Made by a program: the position numbers and the translations under genes. Positions 8,437-18,510 of a stretch of 64,000 bases of DNA are shown here, one piece after another. The notes beneath the pieces were generated by a model that was given only the letters and a program-made list of their open reading frames with translations, was not told the origin of the DNA and did no database searches. Origin of the DNA: Rhodocyclaceae bacterium. GTDB taxonomy: Bacteria; Pseudomonadota; Gammaproteobacteria; Burkholderiales; Rhodocyclaceae. The first letter of the stretch is position 1. Each line of letters begins with the position of its first letter. The stretch is taken from assembly GCA_023150275.1 (NCBI GenBank), contig JAKLLG010000014.1, forward strand, positions 19,022 to 83,021. Reading direction: 5' to 3'.

Positions 8437-10188
8437 TCAAACCGCCACGCCGTTCAGGCGATCGAGCTGCTCGCGAATCTTCGCCGGCTCTTCAAGGCGC
8501 AGGAGCTTGCGCGCCTGCGGCGCAATCTCCGAAATGTCGCTCTTCAGGATGCGGCTCTTCACTTCGAGAATCTGCGCCGGATGCATCGAAAAACTGCGCA
8601 ATCCCATGCCGAGGAGGAGGCGCGTCAGGTTCGGATCGCCGGCAAGTTCGCCGCAGACCGAAACCGGGATGCCTGCCTTCTCACCGCTGTGCAGCGTATG
8701 CGCGATGAGCATCAGCACCGCCGGATGCAAGGGATCATAGAGGTGCGAGACCTGTTCGTCGCTACGGTCGATCGCCAGCGTGTACTGGATCAGGTCGTTG
8801 GTGCCGATGGAGAGAAAATCGAGGCGGCGCAGGAACAGGCCGATACCGAGCGCCGCCGCCGGAATCTCGATCATGCCGCCGATTTCGATGCTCTGATCGA
8901 ACCCGATACGATCACCGCGCAGGCTGGATTTTGCCTGTTCGACGGCAGCGAGCGTTGCATCGATCTCGTGTGCATGGGCAAGCATCGGGATCAGCAGCTT
9001 GACCTTGCCATACTTCGAGGCGCGCAGGATCGCGCGCAACTGCGTATGGAACATCTTCGGCTCGGCGAGCGATACGCGGATCGCGCGCAGGCCAAGCGCC
9101 GGATTGGTCTTGACGCGATCGTGCCGCGAGTCTTCCGGATTGAGATCCTTGTCCGCACCGAGGTCGAAGCTGCGGATCACCACCGGGCGCCCGTCCATGC
9201 CCTTCACCACCTTGCGGTAGGCCTCGAACTGCTCGTCCTCCGACGGCAGCTCGCCACGGTCGAGGAACAGGAACTCGGTACGGAACAGGCCTACGCCTTC
9301 GGCACCGCCCTCGAGCGCGGCCGGCACATCCGAAGGCAGTTCGATGTTGGCGTAAAGGTGCACCTCCACGCCATCGATCGACTCTGCCTTCGCAGTCTTA
9401 AGCCGCTTCAGCTTCGAGCGTTCGAGTTCGATCTGCGACTTGCGCAGCTGGTATTCCTCCAGCACGCGCGGATCGGGATTGACGATGACGACACCGCGCG
9501 TCCCGTCGATGATCAGCGTTTCCTTGTCACGGATCAGGTGGCGGGCGTTGTGCAGGCCGAGCACGGCCGGCACCGCCATCGAGCGCGCCAGAATCGCCGT
9601 ATGCGAGGTCGCGCCGCCGACATCGGTCAGGAACGAGGCGAAGTGGTGTTCGCGGAAGGCGATCACGTCGGCCGGCGACAGATCGTGCGCAACCACGATG
9701 AGGTTCTCTTCCTTGACACCCTTTGCGGAACGCTGCGGCGTCTTGCCGGCATGCCCCGAGAGTTCCTTGATCACGCGTTCGACAACCTGCCGCACATCCT
9801 GGCCGCGTTCGCGCAGATAGGGGTCATCGAATTCGTCGAACTGCGCGACCAGATGCTCCATCTGCTGCACCAGCGCCCACTCGGCATTGCAGCGGCGCTC
9901 GCGGATAATCTCGACCGGTTTCGTGCACAGCTCGGGATCATCGAGGATCATGCGATGCAGGTCGAGGAAGGCGCCGAACTCGGCCGGCGCATGTTCGGTG
10001 CTTTCCTTCATCGCCCCGAGTTCTTCGCGCACCTGTGCAATCGCGGCCTCAAGGCGGGCGACTTCCTTGTCGACCATGCGCGGCGCGATGGTCAGGTGCG
10101 CGACCTCCAGCGTCGCGTGCGAGATCAGGTGGGCGACGCCAATGGCGATACCACCGGAAACGCCGAGTCCGTGCAGCGTGAAGCTCAT
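8437..10188 (-). CDS. ptsI: PTS enzyme I (phosphoenolpyruvate-protein phosphotransferase)
   Basis: The 583-residue cytoplasmic enzyme I autophosphorylates from PEP and passes the phosphate to HPr. The phospho-histidine motif GGATSHTAILARSM lies near residue 195. The PEP-binding barrel shows FRTEFLF, GLRAIRVSL, IGTNDLIQYT and the active cysteine in VSVCGELAGD. It follows ptsH after 89 bases in the order EIIA, HPr, EI. No sugar permease (IIB/IIC) is in the window, so a regulatory rather than transport role is likely, as in many betaproteobacteria. Confidence 0.95.
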   Translation of the reverse strand: MSFTLHGLGVSGGIAIGVAHLISHATLEVAHLTIAPRMVDKEVARLEAAIAQVREELGAMKESTEHAPAEFGAFLDLHRMILDDPELCTKPVEIIRERRCNAEWALVQQMEHLVAQFDEFDDPYLRERGQDVRQVVERVIKELSGHAGKTPQRSAKGVKEENLIVVAHDLSPADVIAFREHHFASFLTDVGGATSHTAILARSMAVPAVLGLHNARHLIRDKETLIIDGTRGVVIVNPDPRVLEEYQLRKSQIELERSKLKRLKTAKAESIDGVEVHLYANIELPSDVPAALEGGAEGVGLFRTEFLFLDRGELPSEDEQFEAYRKVVKGMDGRPVVIRSFDLGADKDLNPEDSRHDRVKTNPALGLRAIRVSLAEPKMFHTQLRAILRASKYGKVKLLIPMLAHAHEIDATLAAVEQAKSSLRGDRIGFDQSIEIGGMIEIPAAALGIGLFLRRLDFLSIGTNDLIQYTLAIDRSDEQVSHLYDPLHPAVLMLIAHTLHSGEKAGIPVSVCGELAGDPNLTRLLLGMGLRSFSMHPAQILEVKSRILKSDISEIAPQARKLLRLEEPAKIREQLDRLNGVAV

Positions 10189-10277
10189 CGGTTCAGCGCC
10201 TCCCGCATTGCCGCGCCACGGCCGAATCGCGGCCCTTCAGGATCCTGCGCTGGAAGCAGGCGCTGGCGGCGATCCAT

Positions 10278-10547
10278 TCATTCCCCCTCGCCGAACTTGT
10301 CGGCAATCAGCGCCAGCAGGCCAGCCATCGCTTCACCCTCGTCCGGACCGTCGGTTTCGACGACGATCTGCGCCCCCTTGCCGGCGGCCAGCATCATCAC
10401 GCCCATGATGCTCTTGGCGTTGATGCGACGACCATTCCGCTCCATCCACACGTCGCACTTGAAACTGCCGGCAAGCTGCGTCAGCTTGGCCGAGGCCCGC
10501 GCGTGCAGGCCCAGCTTGTTCACGATCTCGGTTTCCTCGCGCCGCAT
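10278..10547 (-). CDS. ptsH: PTS phosphocarrier protein HPr
   Basis: The 89-residue HPr shuttles phosphate from EI to the EIIA protein. His15 sits in GLHARASAK, and the regulatory serine is Ser46 in AKSIMGVMM, the site used by HPr kinase where that enzyme exists. The start overlaps the stop of the upstream EIIA gene by one base, so the two are translationally coupled. Confidence 0.95.
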   Translation of the reverse strand: MRREETEIVNKLGLHARASAKLTQLAGSFKCDVWMERNGRRINAKSIMGVMMLAAGKGAQIVVETDGPDEGEAMAGLLALIADKFGEGE

Positions 10548-10936
10548 CAGTGATCCTTCATCGTTATCACGCCGTCGCGCCCGCCGCTCACGGCCTTGGT
10601 CAACATCGTTTCCATACCCTTGTCGCGATAGGTGATCGCGCGCAGCAGCATCGGCAGGCTGACGCCTGCCACGCCCTCGATGCGGCCGGGTTCGAGCAAC
10701 TTCAGCGCGAGGTTGGCCGGCGACGCGCCGAAGATGTCGGTCATCACCAGCACCCCCTTGCCGCCATCCACCTCGTTGAGCAGCAGCCGGGCCAGCGGCA
10801 GCAGGTCGAGCGGATCGTCCTGCGCAGCGACGCCGAGCTGGGCAATCAGCGGCGGCCGCTTGTTGAGGACGTGGCAGACGTTCTGGATCAAGGCCTCGCC
10901 AAAGGCACCGTGGGTAATGAGCAGGATTCCGATCAT
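10547..10936 (-). CDS. PTS EIIA component of the mannose family
   Basis: The 129-residue EIIA-Man domain protein has its phosphorylatable His9 in ILLITHGAFGEAL, and the mannose-family segments VLVMTDIFGASPANLA and EGVAGVSLPMLLRA. It receives phosphate from HPr. It is a lone EIIA with no linked IIB, IIC or IID, which supports a signalling role. It leads the EIIA-HPr-EI unit, 10 bases after apbE. Confidence 0.92.
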   Translation of the reverse strand: MIGILLITHGAFGEALIQNVCHVLNKRPPLIAQLGVAAQDDPLDLLPLARLLLNEVDGGKGVLVMTDIFGASPANLALKLLEPGRIEGVAGVSLPMLLRAITYRDKGMETMLTKAVSGGRDGVITMKDH

Positions 10937-10945
10937 GACTGCATT

Positions 10946-11977
10946 CTATTCGATGATTTCCGGCGCGGGCACCCCGGACGCAAGTTGCAGCCGGGCGGCG
11001 AAGGCGCCGGTGACCTGAACGCGCCCGTCGGCATCGACGCGCAGCACATCGTCGACCTTGAGCGCACGCGCCAGTCGACGCCAGTCTTCACGCCCGGCGA
11101 TGAAGAGCGGCTTCGAGAGCGCATCCGAACGCATGCCGGCCTGCGCCTGCGGCCGGATGAGCACGGTCAGCGCCTGTGTATGCGCGACCGGCTCGGCGGT
11201 GCGCGGGTCAAGCAGGTGGCAGTAGCGGCGCCCGTCTCGTTCGAAGAAACGCTGGTAGTCGCCGGAAGTGCCGATGGCCTCGCCATCGGCGAGCGCCAGC
11301 GTTGCCAGCGCCCCCGGCTGGCGCGGATGCTGGATGCCGACACGCCACGGCTCGCCGTGCTTGCTGCCCAGCGCCATGACGTTACCGCCGATGTTGATCA
11401 GCGCATTGGCAACGCCCGCCGCGCGCAAGGCCTCGGCGGCGCGATCGAGGGCGACGCCCTTCAGATAGCCGCCAAAATCGAGCGCCACTTCGCGCTTGCG
11501 GCTGGTCACCGTGCCGTCCACTGCCACAACGAGATCGGCGATCGACGGTGCCGCCTGCCGCCACGCCGCCAGCGCCGCCGGATCAGGCAAGGACTTGCCG
11601 AATTCGTCGCCGTGAAAGCCCCATAGGCGCACCAGCGCGCCGATGCCCGGATCGAACAGGCGCTCGCCCGCCACGGCAAGCGCCTGTGCCTCGACAATGA
11701 ACCCCGCCAGCTCGGTCGAGACGCGGTGCGGACGCGCAACGGCAATGGACGCGTTCAGCGCCGTCAATTCGGAAGCTTGCCAGGCATGGTAGGTGCGATG
11801 CAGCCGGTCGAACTCGCGCAGGACAGCCGCCGCAGCGCGCTTTGCCTTTTCCGCGTCGGCATCGGCGACCAGGACTTCAACGCGCGTGCCGAAAACGAAG
11901 GATTCCTGCTGCTGCACCGGCGGTTTGCCGCAGGCTGCCAGAAGACAGGCGAGCAGCGCCACGATCAGGCGTCGCAT
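10946..11977 (-). CDS. apbE: FAD:protein FMN transferase, lipoprotein
   Basis: The 343-residue ApbE attaches FMN covalently to threonines of flavoproteins such as NqrB/NqrC or RnfG outside the cytoplasm. The N-terminus MRRLIVALLACLLAACGK is a lipoprotein signal with lipobox LAAC. Motifs include VDFGGYLKGVALD-like (here ALDFGGYLKGVALDRA), ALINIGGNVMALG and AIGTSGDYQRFF, and the substrate aspartate region TVLIRPQAQAGMRSDALSK is recognisable. The 5' end overlaps gshB by 13 bases. Confidence 0.93.
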   Translation of the reverse strand: MRRLIVALLACLLAACGKPPVQQQESFVFGTRVEVLVADADAEKAKRAAAAVLREFDRLHRTYHAWQASELTALNASIAVARPHRVSTELAGFIVEAQALAVAGERLFDPGIGALVRLWGFHGDEFGKSLPDPAALAAWRQAAPSIADLVVAVDGTVTSRKREVALDFGGYLKGVALDRAAEALRAAGVANALINIGGNVMALGSKHGEPWRVGIQHPRQPGALATLALADGEAIGTSGDYQRFFERDGRRYCHLLDPRTAEPVAHTQALTVLIRPQAQAGMRSDALSKPLFIAGREDWRRLARALKVDDVLRVDADGRVQVTGAFAARLQLASGVPAPEIIE

Positions 11978-12912
11978 GCACGCTCCAGTGCCGCAACGAA
12001 CATGGCGGCCGCGTCAAAGCCTGTTTGCGCAGCGATCTCCACCATGCAGGTCGGGCTGGTGACGTTGACCTCGGTAAGACAATCACCGATCACGTCGATG
12101 CCGACGAAGAGAAGGCCGCGTGCGGCGAACAGCGGCGCCAGCGCTTCCGCGATCTCGCGGTCGCGATGCGTGAGCGGACGGGCAAGACCGCTGCCGCCGG
12201 TCGCGAGGTTGGCGCGCGTCTCGCCCGCCGCGGCCACCCGCGCAAGGCAGAAGGGTACAACCTCGCCGCCGATGATCAGGATGCGCTTGTCGCCATCGAC
12301 CACCGCAGGCAGGTAGGCCTGCGCCATGACGGAGCGCGCCCCGTTTTCGGCGAGCGTCTCGATGATCACGTTACGGTTCGGATCGTCCGCGCGAACGCGA
12401 AAAATGCGGCTGCCGCCCATGCCATCGAGCGGCTTCAGGATCGTGTCACGCGAATCGTCGATGAAGGCGGCGAGCCGCGCCGGATCGCGCGTGACCAGGG
12501 TCTTCGGCGCAAAGCGCGCAAACTCGGCAAGGGCCAGCTTTTCCGAATGATCGCGCAGCGCCGCCGGACGATTGAAGACGCGCGCGCCCTCGCGCTCGGC
12601 CTGCTCCAGCAACCAGGTCGCCGTCACGTACTCGATGTCGAAGGGCGGATCCTTGCGCATCAGCACAACATCGAAAGCGGCGAGGCGCTGGGTATCGCAC
12701 GCCGTTTCGGAATACCAGGCCGTCTCATCCGCAGCCATGCACAGGCAGCGCGCCTCGGCAGCGACGCCGGTGTCGCTGCCCCAGAACAGCATATCCACCG
12801 TCGTCGCCCACACCTCGTGACCGCGGGCAGCCGCGGCACGCATCATGGCGACAGTGGAATCCTTGCTCGCCGCGAGCGACGCGAGCGGATCGGCGACGAA
12901 CAGCAGGCGCAT
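11965..12912 (-). CDS. gshB: Glutathione synthetase
   Basis: The 315-residue ATP-grasp ligase joins gamma-glutamylcysteine and glycine. Motifs LKPLDGMGGSRIFRV (nucleotide loop), MAQAYLP and FVGIDVIGDCLTEVNVTSPT (metal ligands and substrate end) are typical of GshB. It starts one base inside the gshA stop, so the two glutathione-synthesis genes are coupled. The length is normal for proteobacterial GshB. Confidence 0.95.
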   Translation of the reverse strand: MRLLFVADPLASLAASKDSTVAMMRAAAARGHEVWATTVDMLFWGSDTGVAAEARCLCMAADETAWYSETACDTQRLAAFDVVLMRKDPPFDIEYVTATWLLEQAEREGARVFNRPAALRDHSEKLALAEFARFAPKTLVTRDPARLAAFIDDSRDTILKPLDGMGGSRIFRVRADDPNRNVIIETLAENGARSVMAQAYLPAVVDGDKRILIIGGEVVPFCLARVAAAGETRANLATGGSGLARPLTHRDREIAEALAPLFAARGLLFVGIDVIGDCLTEVNVTSPTCMVEIAAQTGFDAAAMFVAALERACDA

Positions 12913-14210
12913 CAGGCGAACGCTTCGTCGGCGGTCGCAGGTTCGCTACGCTCGATCTCGATCGCCGCAGCCAGCGCGGCCAGCCGCGCGACAACACCAT
13001 AGGCGTAAAAGCGGTTCGGCGCCGCATCCGGATTCTGCGTCGCATCCGGGCACAGGCAGCTGGTTTCGAAAGCCAGCGGCTCGAAGTGCATGCCCGGCGC
13101 GTTGAGGTTTTCATCCACACCGCGCGCCGCATTGACGCGATAGAAACCGCCGACCACATAGCGGTCGATCATATACACCACCGGCTCGGCAACGCCCTCG
13201 CCAACGCGCTCGACGGTGTGCACCCCTTCCTGGATGATCACCTCGGAAACTTCCAGCCCCTCCTTGATCACGCTCATCTTGTTGCGCTGGCGGCGATTGA
13301 GGCCGGTCACTTCGGAGGCATCCTTCACCGTCATCACGCCCATGCCGTAGGTGCCGGCATCGGCCTTGACGATCACGAAGGGTGTCTCGTCGATACCGTA
13401 CTCGCGGTATTTCTCGCGGATCATGCCGAGCACCGCATCGACGTTGGCCGCGAGGCACTCCTCGCCCTGACGCTCATGGAAATTCACGCTGCGACACACC
13501 GAGAAATAGGGGTTGATGCGCCACGGATCAATGCCGAGCATCTGCCCGAATTCCATCGCCACCTCGTCGTAGGCGGCGAAATGGTTCGATTTGCGGCGCG
13601 TCGCCCAGCCCGCGTGCAGCGGCGGCAGCACGAACTGGCCGTCGAGCCCCTTGAGTATCTCCGGTACGCCCGCTGACAGATCGTTGTTGAGCAGGATCGT
13701 GCACGGGTTGAAATCGGCCAAGCCAAGCCGGTCGCCCTGGCGCACCAGCGGTTCCAGCGTCAGCGTCGCGCCGCTCGGCAGCGTGACCGGCGTCGGCGTC
13801 GTAATCTCGGGCAGCAGCGAGCCGACGCGCACATCGAGTCCCGTCTGGCGCAGGATGAAGACGAGTTGCGCCACGTTCTGCAGGTAGAACAGGTTGCGCG
13901 TGTGGTTCTCGGGAATCAGCAGCAGGCCGCAGGCCTCGGGGCAGAACTTCTCGATCGCCGTCATCGCCGCCTGCACGCAGAGCGGGTGGAAGGCCGGGTT
14001 GAGGTTGTTGAAGCCACCGGGGAAGAGGTTGGTATCGACCGGTGCCAGCTTGAAGCCGGCATTGCGCAGGTCGGTCGAGGAATAGAAGGGCGGTGTGTGC
14101 TCGTTCCACTGCGCGCGCAGCCAGCGCTCGATCTGCGGCGTGGCGTCGAGGAAGCGGCGCTCAAGATCGAGCAGGGGGCCATTGAGGGCAGTAGTCAGGT
14201 GCGGAACCAT
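12912..14210 (-). CDS. gshA: Glutamate-cysteine ligase, proteobacterial ATP-grasp type
   Basis: The 432-residue enzyme makes gamma-glutamylcysteine. The sequence APVDTNLFPGGFNNLNP near residue 57, LLIPENHTRN, VIVKADAGTYGMGVMTVKDA and the C-terminal GVDENLNAPGMHFEP are hallmarks of the GshA family found in betaproteobacteria and acidithiobacilli (TIGR02049 type). That family is unrelated to the E. coli enzyme. It is the first gene of gshA-gshB-apbE-EIIA-HPr-EI, all on the minus strand with overlaps or tiny gaps, suggesting one long operon. Confidence 0.92.
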   Translation of the reverse strand: MVPHLTTALNGPLLDLERRFLDATPQIERWLRAQWNEHTPPFYSSTDLRNAGFKLAPVDTNLFPGGFNNLNPAFHPLCVQAAMTAIEKFCPEACGLLLIPENHTRNLFYLQNVAQLVFILRQTGLDVRVGSLLPEITTPTPVTLPSGATLTLEPLVRQGDRLGLADFNPCTILLNNDLSAGVPEILKGLDGQFVLPPLHAGWATRRKSNHFAAYDEVAMEFGQMLGIDPWRINPYFSVCRSVNFHERQGEECLAANVDAVLGMIREKYREYGIDETPFVIVKADAGTYGMGVMTVKDASEVTGLNRRQRNKMSVIKEGLEVSEVIIQEGVHTVERVGEGVAEPVVYMIDRYVVGGFYRVNAARGVDENLNAPGMHFEPLAFETSCLCPDATQNPDAAPNRFYAYGVVARLAALAAAIEIERSEPATADEAFA

Positions 14211-14264
14211 GGTCGGGCGCTCTCCATGCGATTCACGGGAATCGCTCGTTGTAGCAGCGGAATG

Positions 14265-15446
14265 TTACACCGCCGCGCGGCGGAACGATTCAGGCAGCAG
14301 TGCCTGCTGCAGGCTGCGCTGCGTGAACAGGTAGCGACCATCGCAGACGAAGCCGAGTTCCGCCCAGTCCACCGCGTTGAGTTGCGCACACAGGGCAGCG
14401 AGGTCGGCCGCCGAATCACGCGGGAAGAGCGCGAGGACGGCGCCGTCGTAGTTTGTGCAAGGATGCAGGAAGAACGGCGCCGGGTTGCGCGTGCGGCCGT
14501 TCACGTAGATGCGCGGCGCCTCGGTCTGCGGATGCAGACGTCCCCACTGCCACCAGTTGCTTTCGTCGAAGGGCCGGATGCGGCGGGCAAGCAGGCGCGT
14601 CTTGTGCGGCAACAAAGCTGGGTGCGGCGTGTTGAAGATCATGCGCCGTGTCTGCCCGGTTTTCGCCGTATGCGAGCAGACGAAATCCATCGTGCCATGC
14701 GTCGTGCTGGCGAAGATTTCATCAGCCCCGGAAACAGCCCCCACCTTGACCGCAAACAGATCGGCAAGCGGCACCGTGCAGTCTGCGCGCGTAAAGGCGA
14801 GGTGGCCGCCGGCGAAGAGAAAATGGCGCGCTTCGATACCGCCCGTCGTGTCGCTTTCATAGCGGGTGCGGCGCGAAAAATTGTCCTTCTCGAAGCGCCA
14901 GATCGCACAGTTCGGCGTCGCGCCGGCAAAGACGCGCGCATCGCCCAGCTCGATGAAGTCGGTGATCGTACCGGCCTCGAAGAGCAGGCGATTCAGCCGC
15001 ACCGCGGAAGTCGCCTTGAGGAAATCGCGCGGCGTGATGAAGATCAGCTCCCCGCCCGGATCGAGGTGACGCAGGCATTTCTCGATGAAGAAGAGGTAGA
15101 GGTTCGAACGCCCGTCGAAATGCTCGGCCGGGAGCCGCGCCTGCGTCGCCGGCGGGATATCCTGATAGCGCACGTAGGGTGGATTGCCGATGATGGTCGC
15201 AAATTTCTCGTCTTCCGGGTAGTCAAAGAAATCCTGATTCAGCGCTCCCGGCGGGCAATGGCGCGCGTCGAGCTCGATCGCCGTGCAGCCGGGCAGGTGG
15301 CGAGCAAAAGCGCCGTCGCCGCAGGAAGGTTCAAGCACGCGCCCGCTATTGCGCCGCAGCGCGAGCATGCGACGCACGATGGCCTCTGGCGTAAACACCT
15401 GACCGAGGCGGACAACGTCGTGCAGCGGGGGACTCGTGGAGGGCAT
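14265..15446 (-). CDS. Orphan adenine-type DNA methyltransferase
   Basis: The 393-residue class I SAM-dependent DNA methyltransferase resembles the N-terminal parts of Eco57I/TaqI-type enzymes. The SAM site is VLEPSCGDGAFARHL (about residues 36-50), and the catalytic NPPY tetrad lies in IIGNPPYVRYQD near residue 87. A GGELIFITPRDFLKA strand follows, then a C-terminal target-recognition-like half. No endonuclease gene is adjacent. It ends 54 bases before gshA and may be an orphan regulator or a housekeeping methylase. The specificity cannot be read from the sequence. Confidence 0.82.
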   Translation of the reverse strand: MPSTSPPLHDVVRLGQVFTPEAIVRRMLALRRNSGRVLEPSCGDGAFARHLPGCTAIELDARHCPPGALNQDFFDYPEDEKFATIIGNPPYVRYQDIPPATQARLPAEHFDGRSNLYLFFIEKCLRHLDPGGELIFITPRDFLKATSAVRLNRLLFEAGTITDFIELGDARVFAGATPNCAIWRFEKDNFSRRTRYESDTTGGIEARHFLFAGGHLAFTRADCTVPLADLFAVKVGAVSGADEIFASTTHGTMDFVCSHTAKTGQTRRMIFNTPHPALLPHKTRLLARRIRPFDESNWWQWGRLHPQTEAPRIYVNGRTRNPAPFFLHPCTNYDGAVLALFPRDSAADLAALCAQLNAVDWAELGFVCDGRYLFTQRSLQQALLPESFRRAAV

Positions 15447-15553
15447 GGGGCCGGAGGATAGCGGGGAAGCGCGGCGGATTCCAGAACGATGGAGTGTCGT
15501 GCTCGACTCAGCAGGGTCACACGCGGTTTTGAGGTCTGGAATTCCCGCCTTGC

Positions 15554-15592
15554 TTGAACATCAACACTAACTGCCATATAGTAAAGCTATAT
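15554..15592 (+). promoter_or_regulatory. vapBC promoter with overlapping palindromic operator
   Basis: A sigma-70 promoter reads TTGAAC (15554-15559), a 17-bp spacer, then TATAGT (15577-15582). A 6-bp inverted repeat, ATATAG and CTATAT with a 5-bp spacer (15576-15592), overlaps the -10 box. The VapB-VapC complex would be expected to bind there and autorepress. The vapB ATG is 23 bases further on. Confidence 0.8.
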
Positions 15593-15614
15593 ACACGCAT
15601 TCAGGAGCACCGCC

Positions 15615-15848
15615 ATGTCTACCGGTACCGTTTTCGTCAACAACCGCACCCAGGCCGTCAGGTTGCCGGCCGAGCTCCGGCTGCCCGAAGGCATCAAGCA
15701 GGTCAGCGTCCGCGCCCACGGCAAGGAACGCATCATCGCCCCGCTTGCCGAATCCTGGGACAGCTTCTTCATCGGCGGCCCGGCTGTTTCGCCGGACTTC
15801 ATGGAAGCACGTGCGTCGCAGCAGCAGACGGAGCGGGAATCGTTCTGA
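15615..15848 (+). CDS. vapB: VapB-type antitoxin, AbrB/MazE fold
   Basis: The 77-residue antitoxin has an N-terminal swapped-hairpin DNA-binding domain (TVFVNNRTQAVRLPAELRLP) typical of VapB/MazE-like proteins, and an acidic C-terminal tail that would wrap the toxin. The stop overlaps the vapC start (TGATG). An AGGAG ribosome site lies upstream. It neutralises the adjacent PIN toxin and probably represses the promoter at 15554-15592. Confidence 0.92.
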   Translation: MSTGTVFVNNRTQAVRLPAELRLPEGIKQVSVRAHGKERIIAPLAESWDSFFIGGPAVSPDFMEARASQQQTERESF

Positions 15849-16249
15849 TGATTCGCTACCTGCTCGACACCAACATCGTCATCTACGTCATCAAGCGCCG
15901 GCCGATCGAAGTGCTATCGAAGTTCAACGCCAACGCCACGCGCATGGCCATCTCGGCGATCACGCTCGCGGAACTGATGCACGGCGCAGAGAAGAGCAGC
16001 CAGCGCGAGGCCAACCTGGCCGTGGTGGAGGATTTCTGCAGCCGGCTGGAAGTGCTGCCCTACAGCGCCAAAGCGGCGCAGCACTACGGCGCGATCCGCA
16101 GCGCGCTGGAGCGCAGCGGCCAGACCATTGGCGTCAACGACCTGCACATTGCCGCCCATGCGCGCAGCGAAGGGCTGGTGCTGGTCACCAATAACATGCG
16201 GGAATTCGAGCGGGTACCGGCGCTGGAACTGGAGAACTGGATTTCCTGA
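15848..16249 (+). CDS. vapC: VapC-type PIN-domain ribonuclease toxin
   Basis: The 133-residue PIN toxin should cleave specific RNAs, initiator tRNA in several relatives. Acidic residues are in place: Asp in RYLLDTNIVIY, Glu in ITLAELMHGAEKS, and Asp in GVNDLHIAAHA. The usual fourth acidic position lies in the TNNMREFERV segment, where asparagines precede the glutamate. The start codon overlaps the antitoxin stop. It appears intact and full length. Confidence 0.92.
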   Translation: MIRYLLDTNIVIYVIKRRPIEVLSKFNANATRMAISAITLAELMHGAEKSSQREANLAVVEDFCSRLEVLPYSAKAAQHYGAIRSALERSGQTIGVNDLHIAAHARSEGLVLVTNNMREFERVPALELENWIS

Positions 16250-16301
16250 TTTGCACGGTCGCGTGTGGCAGTTCTGAATCGAAGCTGACCCGTTTGGTTC
16301 C

Positions 16302-16535
16302 AACGGGATCAGCGGCCGAGAACTGGCACTGAAACTTGACGTCGCGCCCTCGACGCTGAGCCGTATTCTCAAGGGCAGCAGCCGCGTGACGCCGGAAATG
16401 GCACTGCGGCTCGCCAAAGCCATTGGCCGCTCGCCGGAAAGCTGGCTGGCGATGCAGGACGCGCACGATCTGTGGCTGGCACGCCAGCATGTCGACCTGC
16501 AGCGCGTCGGCAAGCTCACGCTGGCCGCGGCCTGA
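16302..16535 (+). pseudogene. 5'-truncated HigA-type antitoxin remnant
   Basis: The frame encodes a helix-turn-helix segment (RELALKLDVAPSTLSRILKG) followed by RVTPEMALRLAKAIG and ESWLAMQDAHDLW. This is the ordinary HigA/VapI XRE antitoxin C-terminal two-thirds. The expected N-terminal 20-25 residues are missing: going upstream the frame meets a stop at 16275 and has no ATG, GTG or TTG before the homology begins. A short inverted repeat (CCCGTT / AACGGG, 16289-16307) marks the breakpoint. No HigB-like toxin is adjacent. It is a decayed second toxin-antitoxin unit directly behind vapBC. Confidence 0.75.
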
Positions 16536-16631
16536 TTCGAACAAACCCCGGCAAAAAAACCAAAAAACCGTTAAAATTCACGGCTCTGAATTTTCCACCC
16601 CCTGTTTTCAACCGAATACTGGAGTTCGACC

Positions 16632-16796
16632 ATGGCTTCCACTTCCAACCGCGACCGCCGCTCCGCCATCGAGCGCCGTTGCCTCTCCAAGGCCGCCAAG
16701 CGCCTGTACCGCAACAACAGCAAGGGCGTGCGCAAGGCCATCTACGCGGCCGAATGCCACCAGCGCGGCAAGCCGCAGCTGGGCGCCAGCAAGTAA
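16632..16796 (+). CDS. Small very basic protein of unknown function
   Basis: The product has 54 residues, starting MASTSNRDRRSAIERRC and ending KPQLGASK. About a quarter of the residues are Lys or Arg, and there are two cysteines. A GGAG ribosome site lies 8 bases before the ATG, an A/T-rich promoter-like stretch (TTAAAATTC) lies upstream, and a terminator hairpin lies 23 bases after the stop. This arrangement makes it a credible independent short gene. I do not recognise a family. The composition suggests nucleic-acid or ribosome binding, but that is only inference. Confidence 0.6.
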   Translation: MASTSNRDRRSAIERRCLSKAAKRLYRNNSKGVRKAIYAAECHQRGKPQLGASK

Positions 16797-16819
16797 TTCC
16801 GGCTTACCCCGATTGCTTC

Positions 16820-16841
16820 AAGGGCGGCGCTTGCCGCCCTT
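16820..16841 (+). terminator. Hairpin terminator after the small basic gene
   Basis: AAGGGCGGC pairs with GCCGCCCTT across the loop GCTT. The following tract is only moderately T-rich (GTCGCTTGT), so termination may be imperfect and could leave ybiT partly cotranscribed. Confidence 0.65.
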
Positions 16842-16888
16842 GTCGCTTGTAGATTGACCGTTTCGCTTCACCGCTCGCAGGACTCATC

Positions 16889-18505
<1,617 letters not shown>

Positions 18506-18510
18506 CCGTC

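Noticed and set aside
7612..10635. A very long plus-strand reading frame opposite ptsI-ptsH-EIIA
   Set aside because: It lies entirely antisense to well-conserved PTS and metX genes, has no domain pattern and uses the mirrored codon bias of GC-rich coding DNA.
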